Notes: a model not told the origin generated them from the letters alone. Counted from the first letter of the stretch, positions 8,009 to 16,887 are shown. The stretch: 64,000 nt of DNA from Thiohalophilus sp. (GCF_034521165.1 NZ_JAXHMV010000008.1:62001-126000), one strand, 5' to 3'. Numbers and translations are program-made.

Positions 8009-8683
8009 ATGACGATGACCCACTGCACCACTTTTCAACAGCAACTGGATGACTGGCTTGACGGCCAGGTGCCGCCCACCGTTCAGGACGCGCTGCAGGA
8101 TCACCTGCAACAGTGTGATAGCTGCCGGCGGAAATACGCCACAGCCCGGGAGCTGCAACAGGCATTGCGCGATCTGCCCGTGGCGCCGCCCTCGTCCGAC
8201 TTTGCCCGGCGCGTCATGCAACACGCCACCCGGCCGCGGCGCATCGCCACAAGCGGCTGGCTGAAAGGATCGATCGCGGCCGGCGCGCTGGTCACCGCCC
8301 TGTTCGCCGGTTATCTGGCCGGTAACCTCTCCGGCAGCGGCGAGACTGACGGGACGATCATGGTCACGCTGGCGCCACAACAAACCCGGACCGTGCAGCT
8401 GGCCTTTCACAGCCGGCAGGCGCTGGAGGATGTCCGCCTGACCCTGCAGTTACCCGAACACGTCGAGATCGACGGCTATCCCGGCCGCCGCGAGCTGAGC
8501 TGGCAGACCGATCTGGCCCAGGGCAGTAACCGCCTGCGGCTGCCGCTGATTCTGCGCAGTAATGACTGGCAGGGCGGTGAGCTGATCGCCCGCCTCGAAC
8601 ACGCCAATGGACAACGGGAATTTCGTATCCAGGCCCGGGTTAATTCGCCGGCCAACACAGTCACCCCGCAACAGACGCTGTAA
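8009..8683 (+). CDS. Membrane-bound anti-sigma factor with zf-HC2 zinc finger
   Basis: The 224-residue protein starts with an anti-sigma zinc-finger domain (CTTFQQQLDDWLDG, then HLQQCDSCRRKYA giving the H-x3-C-x2-C ligands). A single transmembrane segment follows at about residues 85-110 (SIAAGALVTALFAGYLAGN). The C-terminal half (about 120-224) is predicted periplasmic and beta-rich. It should hold the adjacent sigma factor inactive at the membrane and release it on an envelope signal. The pairing is inferred from the fused gene order and domain type. Confidence 0.88.
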   Translation: MTMTHCTTFQQQLDDWLDGQVPPTVQDALQDHLQQCDSCRRKYATARELQQALRDLPVAPPSSDFARRVMQHATRPRRIATSGWLKGSIAAGALVTALFAGYLAGNLSGSGETDGTIMVTLAPQQTRTVQLAFHSRQALEDVRLTLQLPEHVEIDGYPGRRELSWQTDLAQGSNRLRLPLILRSNDWQGGELIARLEHANGQREFRIQARVNSPANTVTPQQTL

Positions 8684-8707
8684 ACCCAACCCGACAGGAG
8701 CACGACC

Positions 8708-9049
8708 ATGAAAACACTGAAACTTTCGCTTTTGACCCTGATGGCAGCTTTACTACTCCCGCTTGGCGCCCAGGCCCAGGAGGATGATCTTGAAGTCACC
8801 CTCGAGGCAGTCCCGGCCGACAGCTCCGCCGATGCGGCGGTCAATGATATTGTATTACCTCAAGATGCCGATGCCGAGGCGCATGAAAACGCCGCCTTCG
8901 GCATCGACACGGCCAACAAGGCGCGTCGTCTGCGCGAGGAGATGGGCGAAGACTTCGGCCAGGATGTCTCCGGCGCCGCCCGGGAACGGGCCGAGGAACG
9001 GACCCAAAATATCGAGATCCCAGGGGGGAACCCTGGAGGTCGTCCGTAA
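8708..9049 (+). CDS. Small exported acidic protein of the sigma cluster, function unknown
   Basis: The 113-residue product has a classical signal peptide ending LGAQAQ. The mature part is strongly acidic at first (EDDLEVTLEAVPADSSADA), then mixed-charge helical (RRLREEMGEDFGQ), and ends with Gly/Pro (GGNPGGRP). I recognise no family. It lies 24 bases after the anti-sigma gene and before a hairpin terminator, so it is the last gene of the sigma operon. It could be a target or a signal component of the sigma/anti-sigma pair. Confidence 0.75.
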   Translation: MKTLKLSLLTLMAALLLPLGAQAQEDDLEVTLEAVPADSSADAAVNDIVLPQDADAEAHENAAFGIDTANKARRLREEMGEDFGQDVSGAARERAEERTQNIEIPGGNPGGRP

Positions 9050-9075
9050 CCACGCGCTAACAACAACCTCCCACG

Positions 9076-9106
9076 CAAGCCACGCCGGTTTTACCGGCGT
9101 GGCTTG
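9076..9106 (+). terminator. Hairpin after the ECF sigma operon
   Basis: CAAGCCACGCCGGT and its exact complement ACCGGCGTGGCTTG flank a TTT loop, giving a 14-bp stem. The following bases TTGTGTTT are only moderately U-rich. Its place between the secreted protein and the next start supports a terminator or partial attenuator. Confidence 0.7.
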
Positions 9107-9146
9107 TTGTGTTTAACCAATAACATAAAACATAAAGGTTTATCCT

Positions 9147-10469
9147 ATGGCGTGTTACCGGTTTACCCACTATCTGGCGCCGCTGGCGATTCTTTTCCTT
9201 CTGTTCAGTGCTGTTACGCCGGCGTCCGGAGCCACCTCCGGCCAGGCGGAATTCGAGCAGGGTCTCGCGGCGTCCCGCAACGGCGACCATCAACAGGCGA
9301 TCAAAGCCTATTTACAGGCGCAACGCGCCGGCTTCGATAAACCGGCCCTGCAGTACAACCTGGGTGTCAGTTACTTCCGCCTCGCAGACTATGCCAAAGC
9401 GGCGCAACAGTTCGAGCAACTGACCGGCGATCCGCAGTGGGCCGCGCTGGCGCATTACAACCTGGGGCTGGTGGCCCGGCGCCTGGACGATCCTGATCGG
9501 GCCGCCGATCATTTCGAGCAGGCCTATCGGCGCAGCGATAACGCCCGGCTGCGGGCGCTGGCCGCCAGCGCCCTGGATCGGCTGCCCGGCACGCGCGCCG
9601 ATGCCGGCACCACCCTGTCCGCCACGGTGGCCGTCGGCTACGACAGTAACGTGGCGCTGGCGCCCGATGCCGAGACCGTCAACCTGACCGACAACAGCGA
9701 TCTGTTCGTCGAGGCCGGGGCGGTAATCAATCACCGTCTCAGTGCCGACCGTAACCGCGCCCGCTATCTGTTCGGCGGCCTGCACCTGCGCCAGTACCTG
9801 GATGTCAGTGAATTCGATCAACAAAGCCTGCGCCTGGGCTTCAATCAGGAGCAGATCCTGCAGCGCTGGCAACTGGATCTGCGCGCCTATCTGGACAGCA
9901 TCCATGTCGACTCGGACCGCTTTGAACAATCGCTGAATTTCGCCGCCCACGCCCGTCGGCCCCTCGGCGGCGGTCGCGATCTGCGCGTGCATTACCAGGC
10001 CGGCCTGATCGACGGCGGATCCCGTTATGCCTATCTCGACGGCTGGGAACAACGGCTCGGCATCGACAGCCTGTTGCCGACCGGCGCGGGCTGGTTACGT
10101 TTCGGCTATCAGCTTGAACTCAATGATCGGGACGATCTCGAACAAAATGGCGAGTTCTTCAGCTACTCACCGACCCGCCACAGCCTGTTCGCGCGCCTCA
10201 CCCTTCCCGACGCCGGCCACTGGCGCTACACCCTGCGCGGCGAATACCGCTACAGCAATTACGATGACCCCTACCGGATCAGTAACGGCACCATCGAAGA
10301 AGTGAGCCGCGAGGATCATCGCTATCTGGCCGGCATCCGCGCGCAGCAACGCCTGGCCGACAAAACGGCATTGTTTGTCGACTATCGCTATATCGATAAC
10401 GATTCCAATATCACGGCGTATGATTACGCCCGCCACCAGGTTATGGGCGGGATTGAGGCGCGGTATTAA
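9147..10469 (+). CDS. Outer-membrane protein with TPR repeats and C-terminal beta-barrel
   Basis: The 440-residue protein has a signal peptide (LFSAVTPASGA), TPR-like repeats at about residues 30-150 (FEQGLAASRNGDHQQAIKAY, then NLGVSYFRLADYAKAAQQFE and HYNLGLVARRLDDPDRAADH), and a C-terminal barrel of alternating aromatic strands that ends in Tyr (MGGIEARY). This layout is like TPR-barrel proteins such as surface-protein assembly modulators and some exopolysaccharide porins. It follows the ECF sigma operon after a hairpin; it may belong to the same response. The exact family is not assigned. Confidence 0.8.
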   Translation: MACYRFTHYLAPLAILFLLFSAVTPASGATSGQAEFEQGLAASRNGDHQQAIKAYLQAQRAGFDKPALQYNLGVSYFRLADYAKAAQQFEQLTGDPQWAALAHYNLGLVARRLDDPDRAADHFEQAYRRSDNARLRALAASALDRLPGTRADAGTTLSATVAVGYDSNVALAPDAETVNLTDNSDLFVEAGAVINHRLSADRNRARYLFGGLHLRQYLDVSEFDQQSLRLGFNQEQILQRWQLDLRAYLDSIHVDSDRFEQSLNFAAHARRPLGGGRDLRVHYQAGLIDGGSRYAYLDGWEQRLGIDSLLPTGAGWLRFGYQLELNDRDDLEQNGEFFSYSPTRHSLFARLTLPDAGHWRYTLRGEYRYSNYDDPYRISNGTIEEVSREDHRYLAGIRAQQRLADKTALFVDYRYIDNDSNITAYDYARHQVMGGIEARY

Positions 10470-11134
10470 CCGCTTGTTATGGCCTTGTTGATGTCCGGGA
10501 CGGCCTTGAGTCGGTATAACAGCAGGATACACACTGCATAAAACCCGATCGCGCTCCAGTCCGCGATCGTCCTGTCACGGACCGGCTCGATCAGCAACAG
10601 GATCCCCACAGCCAGGACATAAACCAGCACGAAACCGCCATGGATCGTTTTGTTCCGTCGTTGCCCCCGCGCGAGGACATACCAGATCAGTACCGCCAGG
10701 TGCCACAACGCCATGAAGGCAAACAAATAGAGCATCACGTTCGCGCCCAGGGTGACGTCGTTGGTACTGCTGCTATCCCCGGCGGAAGTGAGATGCCCGA
10801 TCAACAGGATCGCATACAGCCAGGCGACCAGGGTGACCTGGGCCAGATCGCACAGGAACATCAGGATAATGCGCCACGGCCCGAGGCTGGCCAGCGTGGA
10901 GGCGTTATCCGGCACACAGAAATAGGCCGAATAGGCAATAAATTTGTAGGCCGTAAAGATGATCACCAGCAGGGTCAGTGCGATGCGTTTCCAGAACTCC
11001 GGGTTGTGCAGGGTGCCGGGGTAATCGGCCATGTACTGCACATACTCGACCGAGACCACCAATAACCCCAGCGCAATGACCGCCAGGATCAGGTCGCTGA
11101 TTTTCTCGGAGAGCTTGCTGTAAAACGGATTCAT
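10466..11134 (-). CDS. Polytopic membrane protein, function unknown
   Basis: The 222-residue product has six predicted membrane helices, among them LILAVIALGLLVVSVEYV, IALTLLVIIFTAYKFIAY, IILMFLCDLAQVTLVAWLY and FVLVYVLAVGILLLI. No signature was recognised. The gene converges on the beta-barrel gene with their stop codons overlapping. AAAGAGAAC just before the ATG serves as ribosome site. It may be a heme-free relative of small integral membrane sensors, but this is a guess. Confidence 0.7.
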   Translation of the reverse strand: MNPFYSKLSEKISDLILAVIALGLLVVSVEYVQYMADYPGTLHNPEFWKRIALTLLVIIFTAYKFIAYSAYFCVPDNASTLASLGPWRIILMFLCDLAQVTLVAWLYAILLIGHLTSAGDSSSTNDVTLGANVMLYLFAFMALWHLAVLIWYVLARGQRRNKTIHGGFVLVYVLAVGILLLIEPVRDRTIADWSAIGFYAVCILLLYRLKAVPDINKAITSG

Positions 11135-11237
11135 TGTTGTTCTCTTTGTGGTGGCGCCGGCGACCTGTGCCGTGCGGTGATTATTTTACCGATTTTTCAT
11201 GAACTTAGCTGGCTGAAAATTTTTTTGCCCGGCGGGC

Positions 11238-11285
11238 TTGATCGTTCTCTAAAAGTTCTCTACAGTTAGAGAACGTTAGGAGAAC
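11238..11285 (+). promoter_or_regulatory. lexA promoter with nested LexA operator
   Basis: TTGATC (11238-11243) and TACAGT (11261-11266) form -35 and -10 with 17 bp between. Covering them is a perfect dyad GTTCTCTA-CAGT-TAGAGAAC (11255-11274). A second pair of half-sites, GTTCTC (11244-11249) and GAGAAC (11280-11285), is centred on the same point, 11 bp further out on each side. Binding would occlude the promoter and the ribosome site. The motif differs from the E. coli SOS box (CTGT-N8-ACAG). Confidence 0.8.
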
Positions 11286-11287
11286 AT

Positions 11288-11887
11288 ATGCTTACTCAAC
11301 TCGAACAGCGCATACTGGATTTCATTCGGGACTATATCGGTGACCATGAGCACGCACCGACCCTGAGCGAGATCGGCCAATCCCTGGAGATCAGCTCCAA
11401 GGGCACGGTCCACCGGTATGTGCAGTCGCTGATCGAGAAGGGCGAGCTGGAGCATGTTCAACGTGGATGGCGCGGCATTCGACTTGCCAGTCCCACTCCC
11501 ACTCGATCCACAACCCTCCCGCTGGTGGGTCGGATTGCCGCAGGCCACCCTATCGAGGCCATTCCTGGCCAGGAAGAACTGAATCTCAGCGACATGTTTG
11601 TGGGGCGCGATCGCTACGCCCTGCAAGTGAAGGGCGACTCCATGATCGGGGTCGGCATTCTCGACGGCGATCTGGTGATCATCGAACCCCGGGATCGCGC
11701 CGAATACGGCGATATCGTGGTCGCCCTGATCGACGAAGAAGAAGCCACGCTCAAACGTTACAAACGCTATGCCGACGGCCGCGTGGAACTGAGCCCGGAG
11801 AACCCGGATCTGCAGCCCATGGTCTTCGATCCGCGCCGGGTCCGTATCCAGGGCATCCTGGTCGGCCAGCTGCGCACTTATCAATAA
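11288..11887 (+). CDS. lexA: LexA repressor, divergent type
   Basis: The 199-residue protein has an N-terminal winged helix-turn-helix (TLSEIGQSLEISSKGTVHRYV, about 25-45) and a C-terminal self-cleaving domain with the Ala85-Gly86 cleavage site (GRIAAGHP), Ser118 (GDSMIG) and Lys156 (ATLKRYK). It represses DNA-damage genes until RecA filaments stimulate self-cleavage. The recognition helix SSKGTVHRY differs from the SPNAAEEHL of E. coli, in keeping with the different operator found at its own promoter. AGGAG lies 4 bases before ATAT-ATG. It is co-transcribed with the polymerase gene. Confidence 0.92.
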   Translation: MLTQLEQRILDFIRDYIGDHEHAPTLSEIGQSLEISSKGTVHRYVQSLIEKGELEHVQRGWRGIRLASPTPTRSTTLPLVGRIAAGHPIEAIPGQEELNLSDMFVGRDRYALQVKGDSMIGVGILDGDLVIIEPRDRAEYGDIVVALIDEEEATLKRYKRYADGRVELSPENPDLQPMVFDPRRVRIQGILVGQLRTYQ

Positions 11888-11902
11888 GCGTTCCGGTGGA
11901 TC

Positions 11903-13168
11903 ATGCCGGATCGATCCCCTTTCCCCTCCGCCAGCACGCCCGCCTTCAAAGCCTGGCCGCGCGCCATTTTGCTGGTGGACATGAACGCCTTCTTCGCCTC
12001 GGTGGAGCAACTGGACCGCCCCGAATTGCGCGATCGGCCGGTGGCCATTACCAATGGCCAGCAAGGCACCTGCATCATCACCTGCTCCTATGAGGCCCGT
12101 CATCACGGCGTGAAGACCGGCATGCGCCTGAAAGAGGCGCGCCAGTTATGCACCGATCTGATCCAGGTACCCTCACGCCCCTATCGCTATGCCGCCGTCT
12201 CCACCGCGATAATGAGCGCGCTGCAGGAGACGATCAGTCCTGACATGGAAATCTTTTCGGTGGACGAGGCCTTTCTCGATATTACTCGCTGTCAAAACCT
12301 GCTGGGCCATCCGGCCGATATCGCGCAACGCGCCAAACAGGTGGTGTTCGAGGCCTCCAGCCTGCGCTGTTCGGTCGGCGTCAGCGGTGACAAGACCACG
12401 GCCAAGTATGCCGCCAAGCTCAACAAACCCGACGGGCTGACGGTGATCCCGCCGGACGAGGCAAAACAACGACTGGCCGATGTGCCGGTCACCGAACTGT
12501 GCGGCATCAATCGCGGCATCGGCGAGTTTCTGGCCGCGCGCGGCGTGCACGTCTGCGGTGACATGGCGAAACTGCCCATCGGGGTGCTGGCGCAGCGTTT
12601 CGGCAATCCCGGCCGGCGTATCTGGTACATGGCGCGGGGCGAGGATCCTGATCCGGTGCATATCAATGTGGCCCCGCCCAAAACCATCGGCCACGGCAAG
12701 GTGATCCCGCCCGATACCCGGGGCCGGGAAACCTTGCTCACCTTTTTACTGCACATGAGCGAGAAAGTCGGCGAACGGCTGCGGCGTCACAACATGCAGG
12801 CCCGGGCGTTTTTTATCGGGCTGCGCTGCCGCCAGGGCTGGCTGGGTGAGCGATGCCAGTCGCGCCTGCCGACGGATGATGGCCGAATTATCTACCAGCT
12901 TTGTCAGCAGGTGCTGCGCCATGTCTGGCGGGGCGAAGGGATTCATCAGGTGCAGGTCACGGCGCTCGATCCGCACAGCGGCCATCAACAACTGCAACTG
13001 TTCGAACCCGCGCCCATCCAGCAACGCGCCAGTAATGAAGTGATGGATGCGATCAATCAGCGCTATGGCGAGTTTACCCTGGCCCCGGCCCGGCTACTGG
13101 GCCGCTCCGAGATGCCCAACGTGATCTCGCCGGCCTGGCGGCCGTTCGGGCACCGCAAGACAATCTGA
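11903..13168 (+). CDS. Y-family DNA polymerase (DinB/UmuC type)
   Basis: The 421-residue protein shows the palm motifs VDMNAFFASVEQ (about residue 25) and SVDEAFLDIT (about 117), with the HhH thumb VTELCGINRGIG and a little-finger domain. It should carry out error-prone bypass of lesions. The gene starts 15 bases after the lexA stop, so it is under LexA control and induced by damage. It is closer to a Pol IV or UmuC-like branch than to ImuB because the acidic catalytic residues are intact. A beta-clamp-type motif LQLFEP is near residue 370. Confidence 0.88.
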   Translation: MPDRSPFPSASTPAFKAWPRAILLVDMNAFFASVEQLDRPELRDRPVAITNGQQGTCIITCSYEARHHGVKTGMRLKEARQLCTDLIQVPSRPYRYAAVSTAIMSALQETISPDMEIFSVDEAFLDITRCQNLLGHPADIAQRAKQVVFEASSLRCSVGVSGDKTTAKYAAKLNKPDGLTVIPPDEAKQRLADVPVTELCGINRGIGEFLAARGVHVCGDMAKLPIGVLAQRFGNPGRRIWYMARGEDPDPVHINVAPPKTIGHGKVIPPDTRGRETLLTFLLHMSEKVGERLRRHNMQARAFFIGLRCRQGWLGERCQSRLPTDDGRIIYQLCQQVLRHVWRGEGIHQVQVTALDPHSGHQQLQLFEPAPIQQRASNEVMDAINQRYGEFTLAPARLLGRSEMPNVISPAWRPFGHRKTI

Positions 13169-13223
13169 ATCCATCGCCCGAGGCACGCTACCCGTGCGAG
13201 GCAGCTCGCGCCTTGCAGGATGT

Positions 13224-13344
13224 CTAAATAAGCGTTCCGAATACCCGATCATTTTACTGAGTCGCCTGGTTCAAGGCGCAACGCGACGGATCCCGGTTTG
13301 CCGGGGTTCAGGTGGTGATCGGGTATTGGGATCTTTATATTTAG
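13224..13344. repeat. MITE-like palindromic repeat, family A copy 2
   Basis: Ends are CTAAATAAGCGTTCCGAATA at the left and the complement of CTAAATATAAAGATCCCAAT at the right. The interior matches copy 1 at 1125-1274 but lacks about 30 bases (the GAACCGCTTCGCTTGTTCC part). It lies between the polymerase gene and the channel-like gene and contains no gene. Confidence 0.8.
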
Positions 13345-13358
13345 CACGGGCTTCTGGA

Positions 13359-13859
13359 TCACTGGTCTGCAGCGGGCGTTGAATGCCTTGCCTTTAATTC
13401 CTCCACATGGGCGATCAGGCTGTCCACCGTGACCCTTAATAAATCCAGTTCTTCAATCTCGAGCTCATCGAGCTGCTCCAGGTTGTATTCGATGGTATCG
13501 ATGATTTTCTTGTGCGGGCGCTGCATGGGGCGCATGAAATAGGTGGTTACCGTTGCCACAATCGTACCGAAAAACAGGATGGATCCGATGACAATCCAGA
13601 CACCGCCGATCAGCTGCGCCGCCCCGGATGTCGGGGTGTCGGCAATACCGGCGGTCGAAAAAGCCGCCACGCCCCAGTAAAGGGCATCGCCATAACTTGT
13701 GATCGTGGCCAGGGCAACATCCCGTTCTGCCAGATAAATCCCAAAAGAGAAGCTCAACCACAGTATCACCAACAGCAAGACCATTCTGGTCACGGGAGTA
13801 TGTGTGTACACATCATTAACGAAACGTTTGAACCGTTTATGCGACAGCCGTTTTTTCAT
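13359..13859 (-). CDS. Two-TM pore-domain (potassium channel-like) protein with atypical filter
   Basis: The 166-residue protein has two membrane helices (MVLLLVILWLSFSFGIYL and GGVWIVIGSILFFGTIVATV) flanking a P-loop YGDALYWGVAAFSTAGIAD, the layout of the Ion_trans_2 pore domain. The filter reads TAGIAD where potassium channels have TVGYGD, so selectivity for K+ is doubtful. The C-terminal 60 residues form an acidic coiled coil (LEQLDELEIEELDLLR). It stands alone. Confidence 0.75.
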   Translation of the reverse strand: MKKRLSHKRFKRFVNDVYTHTPVTRMVLLLVILWLSFSFGIYLAERDVALATITSYGDALYWGVAAFSTAGIADTPTSGAAQLIGGVWIVIGSILFFGTIVATVTTYFMRPMQRPHKKIIDTIEYNLEQLDELEIEELDLLRVTVDSLIAHVEELKARHSTPAADQ

Positions 13860-13921
13860 CGTGGTTTACCTTGTTAACACGTAACCGAGATGACACCGCG
13901 GGTTTGCGTGGCAGGGATCTT

Positions 13922-15904
13922 TTAATCGGGACGAAACTGCCGCACTGCCCGCGCGAACCATTTGAGATACCGACGTTGCGTCTGCGTATCGAGATCAGCA
14001 TAGCGCAAGAGCAAATAAGTTTGTGTGATTTGCCCGATCCGTTCGCTCTTTGTCGGCTGTTGTTGCACGGCACGTTCGCCGAAGGCACCGGGGGTTTCGG
14101 CCGGTGACTTGTTGATGCCCCGTCGTGCCAGTTTGCGCAGAAACCGGTGGTAGATCCGGTTAACGTGCTTATGAGTCTTTGCGCCCGATCGGAATACCAG
14201 CGCCGCGATGATCAGCAGGGCCAGTGACAATATCACCATCAACAGGAACACGAGTTTGCCCCAGTTGATATCCTCCATGCCCAGCGCCCGCAGCAGCGCA
14301 TTCTGTCGACTCTGGTTATAGCCCACCACCCACTGCTGCCAGCGGTTATTGACCGCGTCCCAGGCATAACCGGCCCGGCGCAGGGAACGCAGCCACCAGG
14401 GACGTTCGGCGTCCAGCCGGCTGCGCACGGCCGGCTCTCTTTGCGCCAGATCGGCGCTCATCTCGATCCGCGATGGCGGTATCACGCCGGTGGGATCGAC
14501 CCGGACCCAGCCACGCCCCTGCAACCACACTTCACTCCAGGCATGGGCATCCGACTGGCGCACGATCATGTAATCGGCCAGCGGATTCATTTCGCCCCCG
14601 TAATACCCGGTCACCACCCGGGCCGGAATGCCGGCCTGGCGCATCATGACGGTAAAGGCCGAGGCATAATGCTCGCAGAAACCGCGCCGGGTCTCGAAGA
14701 CAAACTCGTCAACCGGATCGTCGAACAGCAGTGGCGGCTCCCGGGTATAATAAAACGGTTGTTCGCTGAAATAATCGAGGACGCGCTGGACCAGTTGCGA
14801 CGATGATGTCGTTTCTGCGGCCAACGCCTTGACCAGTTCCCGGGTGCGAGGTGACGTGCCCGGTGGCAGGGCAAGATAACGTTCCCGCTCCAGCAGAATA
14901 TCGGGATCGAGCCGGTAATCCGTATAGGAGCGCACTTCATAACGAAATACCTCGCTCACACGCCGGCGTGACAGCAGCTGATATTCACTGTTGAGCTGTG
15001 CCTGCTCGGGAAGCGTGGCCGGCATCTCCAGGGCAAACAACCATTGGCGGTTATGCGGCTCCAGGGTGACCTGGTAGTCCAGCGCCGGACCATTGAAATC
15101 AAGATCGAATTGTTGTGGCAGACGAACCCGGTGCGGCTCTGTTTGCCATTTTCGGCCATCGTATTGCCACAGGATCGGCCCCCGCCAGTAGCGTTGTGCC
15201 GGCGCCGGCCGATTCCCTTCGAACTGAACACGAAAGGCGACCTCATTGGAATCGACCAGGCGACTGATGCGCCCCGGTTCCATTTCATCGCTCAGGCCGG
15301 TGCGCGAGGCAGCGGCATCTTCCGGCAAACCCCACAGGGGCCCGGGAATACGCGGAAACAGGAGGAACAGGATCAAGGCCACCGGTAACGCCTGCAGCAC
15401 AAGGCGAACAGCGTGACGCAAATCACCCAGCAACGGCTCCCGGGCCAACGGCCGGGTCGGCTGCTGAAAACTGATCAGGCTGGCAATCAACAATGCCACG
15501 ACCACCAGCGTATAGGCCCCCATCAGCAAGGACTGGCTGAACAAAAAGGCCGTCACCATGACAAAAAAGCCGAGAAACACGACAACCGTGACATCCCGCC
15601 AGCTGCGCATTTCAAACAGCTTGAGAACCAGCATCAACACCAGCAACGCGGTTCCCGCTTCGCGCCCCACCAGCGTACGGTAAGTGACCAGCAGCACCGC
15701 AATCGCAAGCAGGACCAGCAGGATGCGCATAAACCGGTTCGGCAACGGCACCCGGCCGGCATCGTGCAACAAGCGCCAGGCAATCACGCTCAACGTGGCG
15801 ATCGACAACCAGAGGGGCAGATGCGGCACATGCGGCAATACCACCAGCGTGATGCCGGCCAACAACAAGGCATTGGGCAACGGTAATCGATTTGGCCGCG
15901 CCAT
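13922..15904 (-). CDS. tgpA: Membrane-anchored transglutaminase-like protein (TgpA type, DUF3488)
   Basis: The 660-residue protein has several N-terminal helices (residues about 1-190), a periplasmic transglutaminase-like domain, and another membrane helix near 560 followed by a cytoplasmic tail. The catalytic triad is visible: Cys in RRGFCEHYASAF, His in SDAHAWSEVW and Asp in VRVDPTG. In Pseudomonas TgpA is required for growth; the crosslinking substrate is not known. It lies one base after the DUF58 gene, third in a MoxR-DUF58-TgpA operon. GGAGG precedes the ATG. Confidence 0.9.
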   Translation of the reverse strand: MARPNRLPLPNALLLAGITLVVLPHVPHLPLWLSIATLSVIAWRLLHDAGRVPLPNRFMRILLVLLAIAVLLVTYRTLVGREAGTALLVLMLVLKLFEMRSWRDVTVVVFLGFFVMVTAFLFSQSLLMGAYTLVVVALLIASLISFQQPTRPLAREPLLGDLRHAVRLVLQALPVALILFLLFPRIPGPLWGLPEDAAASRTGLSDEMEPGRISRLVDSNEVAFRVQFEGNRPAPAQRYWRGPILWQYDGRKWQTEPHRVRLPQQFDLDFNGPALDYQVTLEPHNRQWLFALEMPATLPEQAQLNSEYQLLSRRRVSEVFRYEVRSYTDYRLDPDILLERERYLALPPGTSPRTRELVKALAAETTSSSQLVQRVLDYFSEQPFYYTREPPLLFDDPVDEFVFETRRGFCEHYASAFTVMMRQAGIPARVVTGYYGGEMNPLADYMIVRQSDAHAWSEVWLQGRGWVRVDPTGVIPPSRIEMSADLAQREPAVRSRLDAERPWWLRSLRRAGYAWDAVNNRWQQWVVGYNQSRQNALLRALGMEDINWGKLVFLLMVILSLALLIIAALVFRSGAKTHKHVNRIYHRFLRKLARRGINKSPAETPGAFGERAVQQQPTKSERIGQITQTYLLLRYADLDTQTQRRYLKWFARAVRQFRPD

Positions 15905-15905
15905 C

Positions 15906-16880
15906 TCAGCCTCCGAACAGGGCGAGTGCCTGCAGGCACTGTTGTTGATGGGCGTGACCCCGACCCGGTTCGATGATCTGATCCGGTAACCACAGTCCGA
16001 ATTCGAGTCCCTGTTGCCCGGCCTCGATCACCCAGCGGCACAATTGCGACAGGCGGGCTTCGGTCTCCCTGCCCTCGAGCATGCGCCAGTCGAGCCATAA
16101 CCGTTCACTGCGATCGCCACCGAATTGCTTGGTTAACAGTCCCTGCTCACGGGCCAGCGCTTTCCAGTGAACGTGCTTGAGCGAATCCCCGCTGCGATAC
16201 CCGCGCAGGCCGGCAAAGTCATCACTGCCAATACCCTGATCGCCGACCAGGCTGGCCATATAGCGGGAGGTTTGCGGCAGGCGCGCCTCGCTCGCGGGTT
16301 CGGGATAGACCAGATAGTGCGAGTCCGGCACCACGTGACTCCAGGCCCGGAACAGGCCCAGGGGAAAGGTACTGGCCAGCGAGAAACGGCCGACCGGTTG
16401 CCAGCCCCGTTCCCCGGCGGGCCTGCGCAAGGAGACCACGCACTGACCGCACGCCGGAATGGCACAGCGGTTCGGCTCCTGATCGGCAAACGCCAGTGCA
16501 ATCTGTTCGCGCCTTTCAGTACCCGGGTTGTGCAGTGCCACCGGGACGGTCACCTCGCCGCCGGCAAACGCCGGCTCGATGTTGGCCAGGCGCACCTCGA
16601 GGCGCAGCAGATTACGATAAGTGTGCAAAATACCCACGATCGCGATACTGCCCAGCAGGAACGTCAGAAAATAACCCAGGCTGTTGTTATAGTTGATCGC
16701 GCCGAGCAGGATGATCACCAGCGTCACGGCGAAAAACAGCCCCTGGCGGGTCGGCAGAATATAGACATTGCGCCGATCGAGCACCCAGGGGGCCGCGCTG
16801 GGTGCATCGCCCTTGAAAAAACGCGCCAGATTAAAACGCTGCAGGAAACTCGGGCGTGGTGCGCGACGGGCCAGGCTCAT
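15906..16880 (-). CDS. DUF58 (von Willebrand-like) protein of the MoxR cluster
   Basis: The 324-residue protein begins with basic residues and two hydrophobic helices (RQGLFFAVTLVIILLGAINY and LGYFLTFLLGSIAIVGIL). Its DUF58 core is recognisable by FAGLRGYRSGDSLKHVHWKALAR. Members accompany MoxR ATPases and membrane transglutaminases, in a chaperone-like or metal-dependent assembly role. Genes are 7 bases (upstream) and 1 base (downstream) from their neighbours, so it is operonic. Confidence 0.9.
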   Translation of the reverse strand: MSLARRAPRPSFLQRFNLARFFKGDAPSAAPWVLDRRNVYILPTRQGLFFAVTLVIILLGAINYNNSLGYFLTFLLGSIAIVGILHTYRNLLRLEVRLANIEPAFAGGEVTVPVALHNPGTERREQIALAFADQEPNRCAIPACGQCVVSLRRPAGERGWQPVGRFSLASTFPLGLFRAWSHVVPDSHYLVYPEPASEARLPQTSRYMASLVGDQGIGSDDFAGLRGYRSGDSLKHVHWKALAREQGLLTKQFGGDRSERLWLDWRMLEGRETEARLSQLCRWVIEAGQQGLEFGLWLPDQIIEPGRGHAHQQQCLQALALFGG

Positions 16881-16887
16881 GCGCGGC

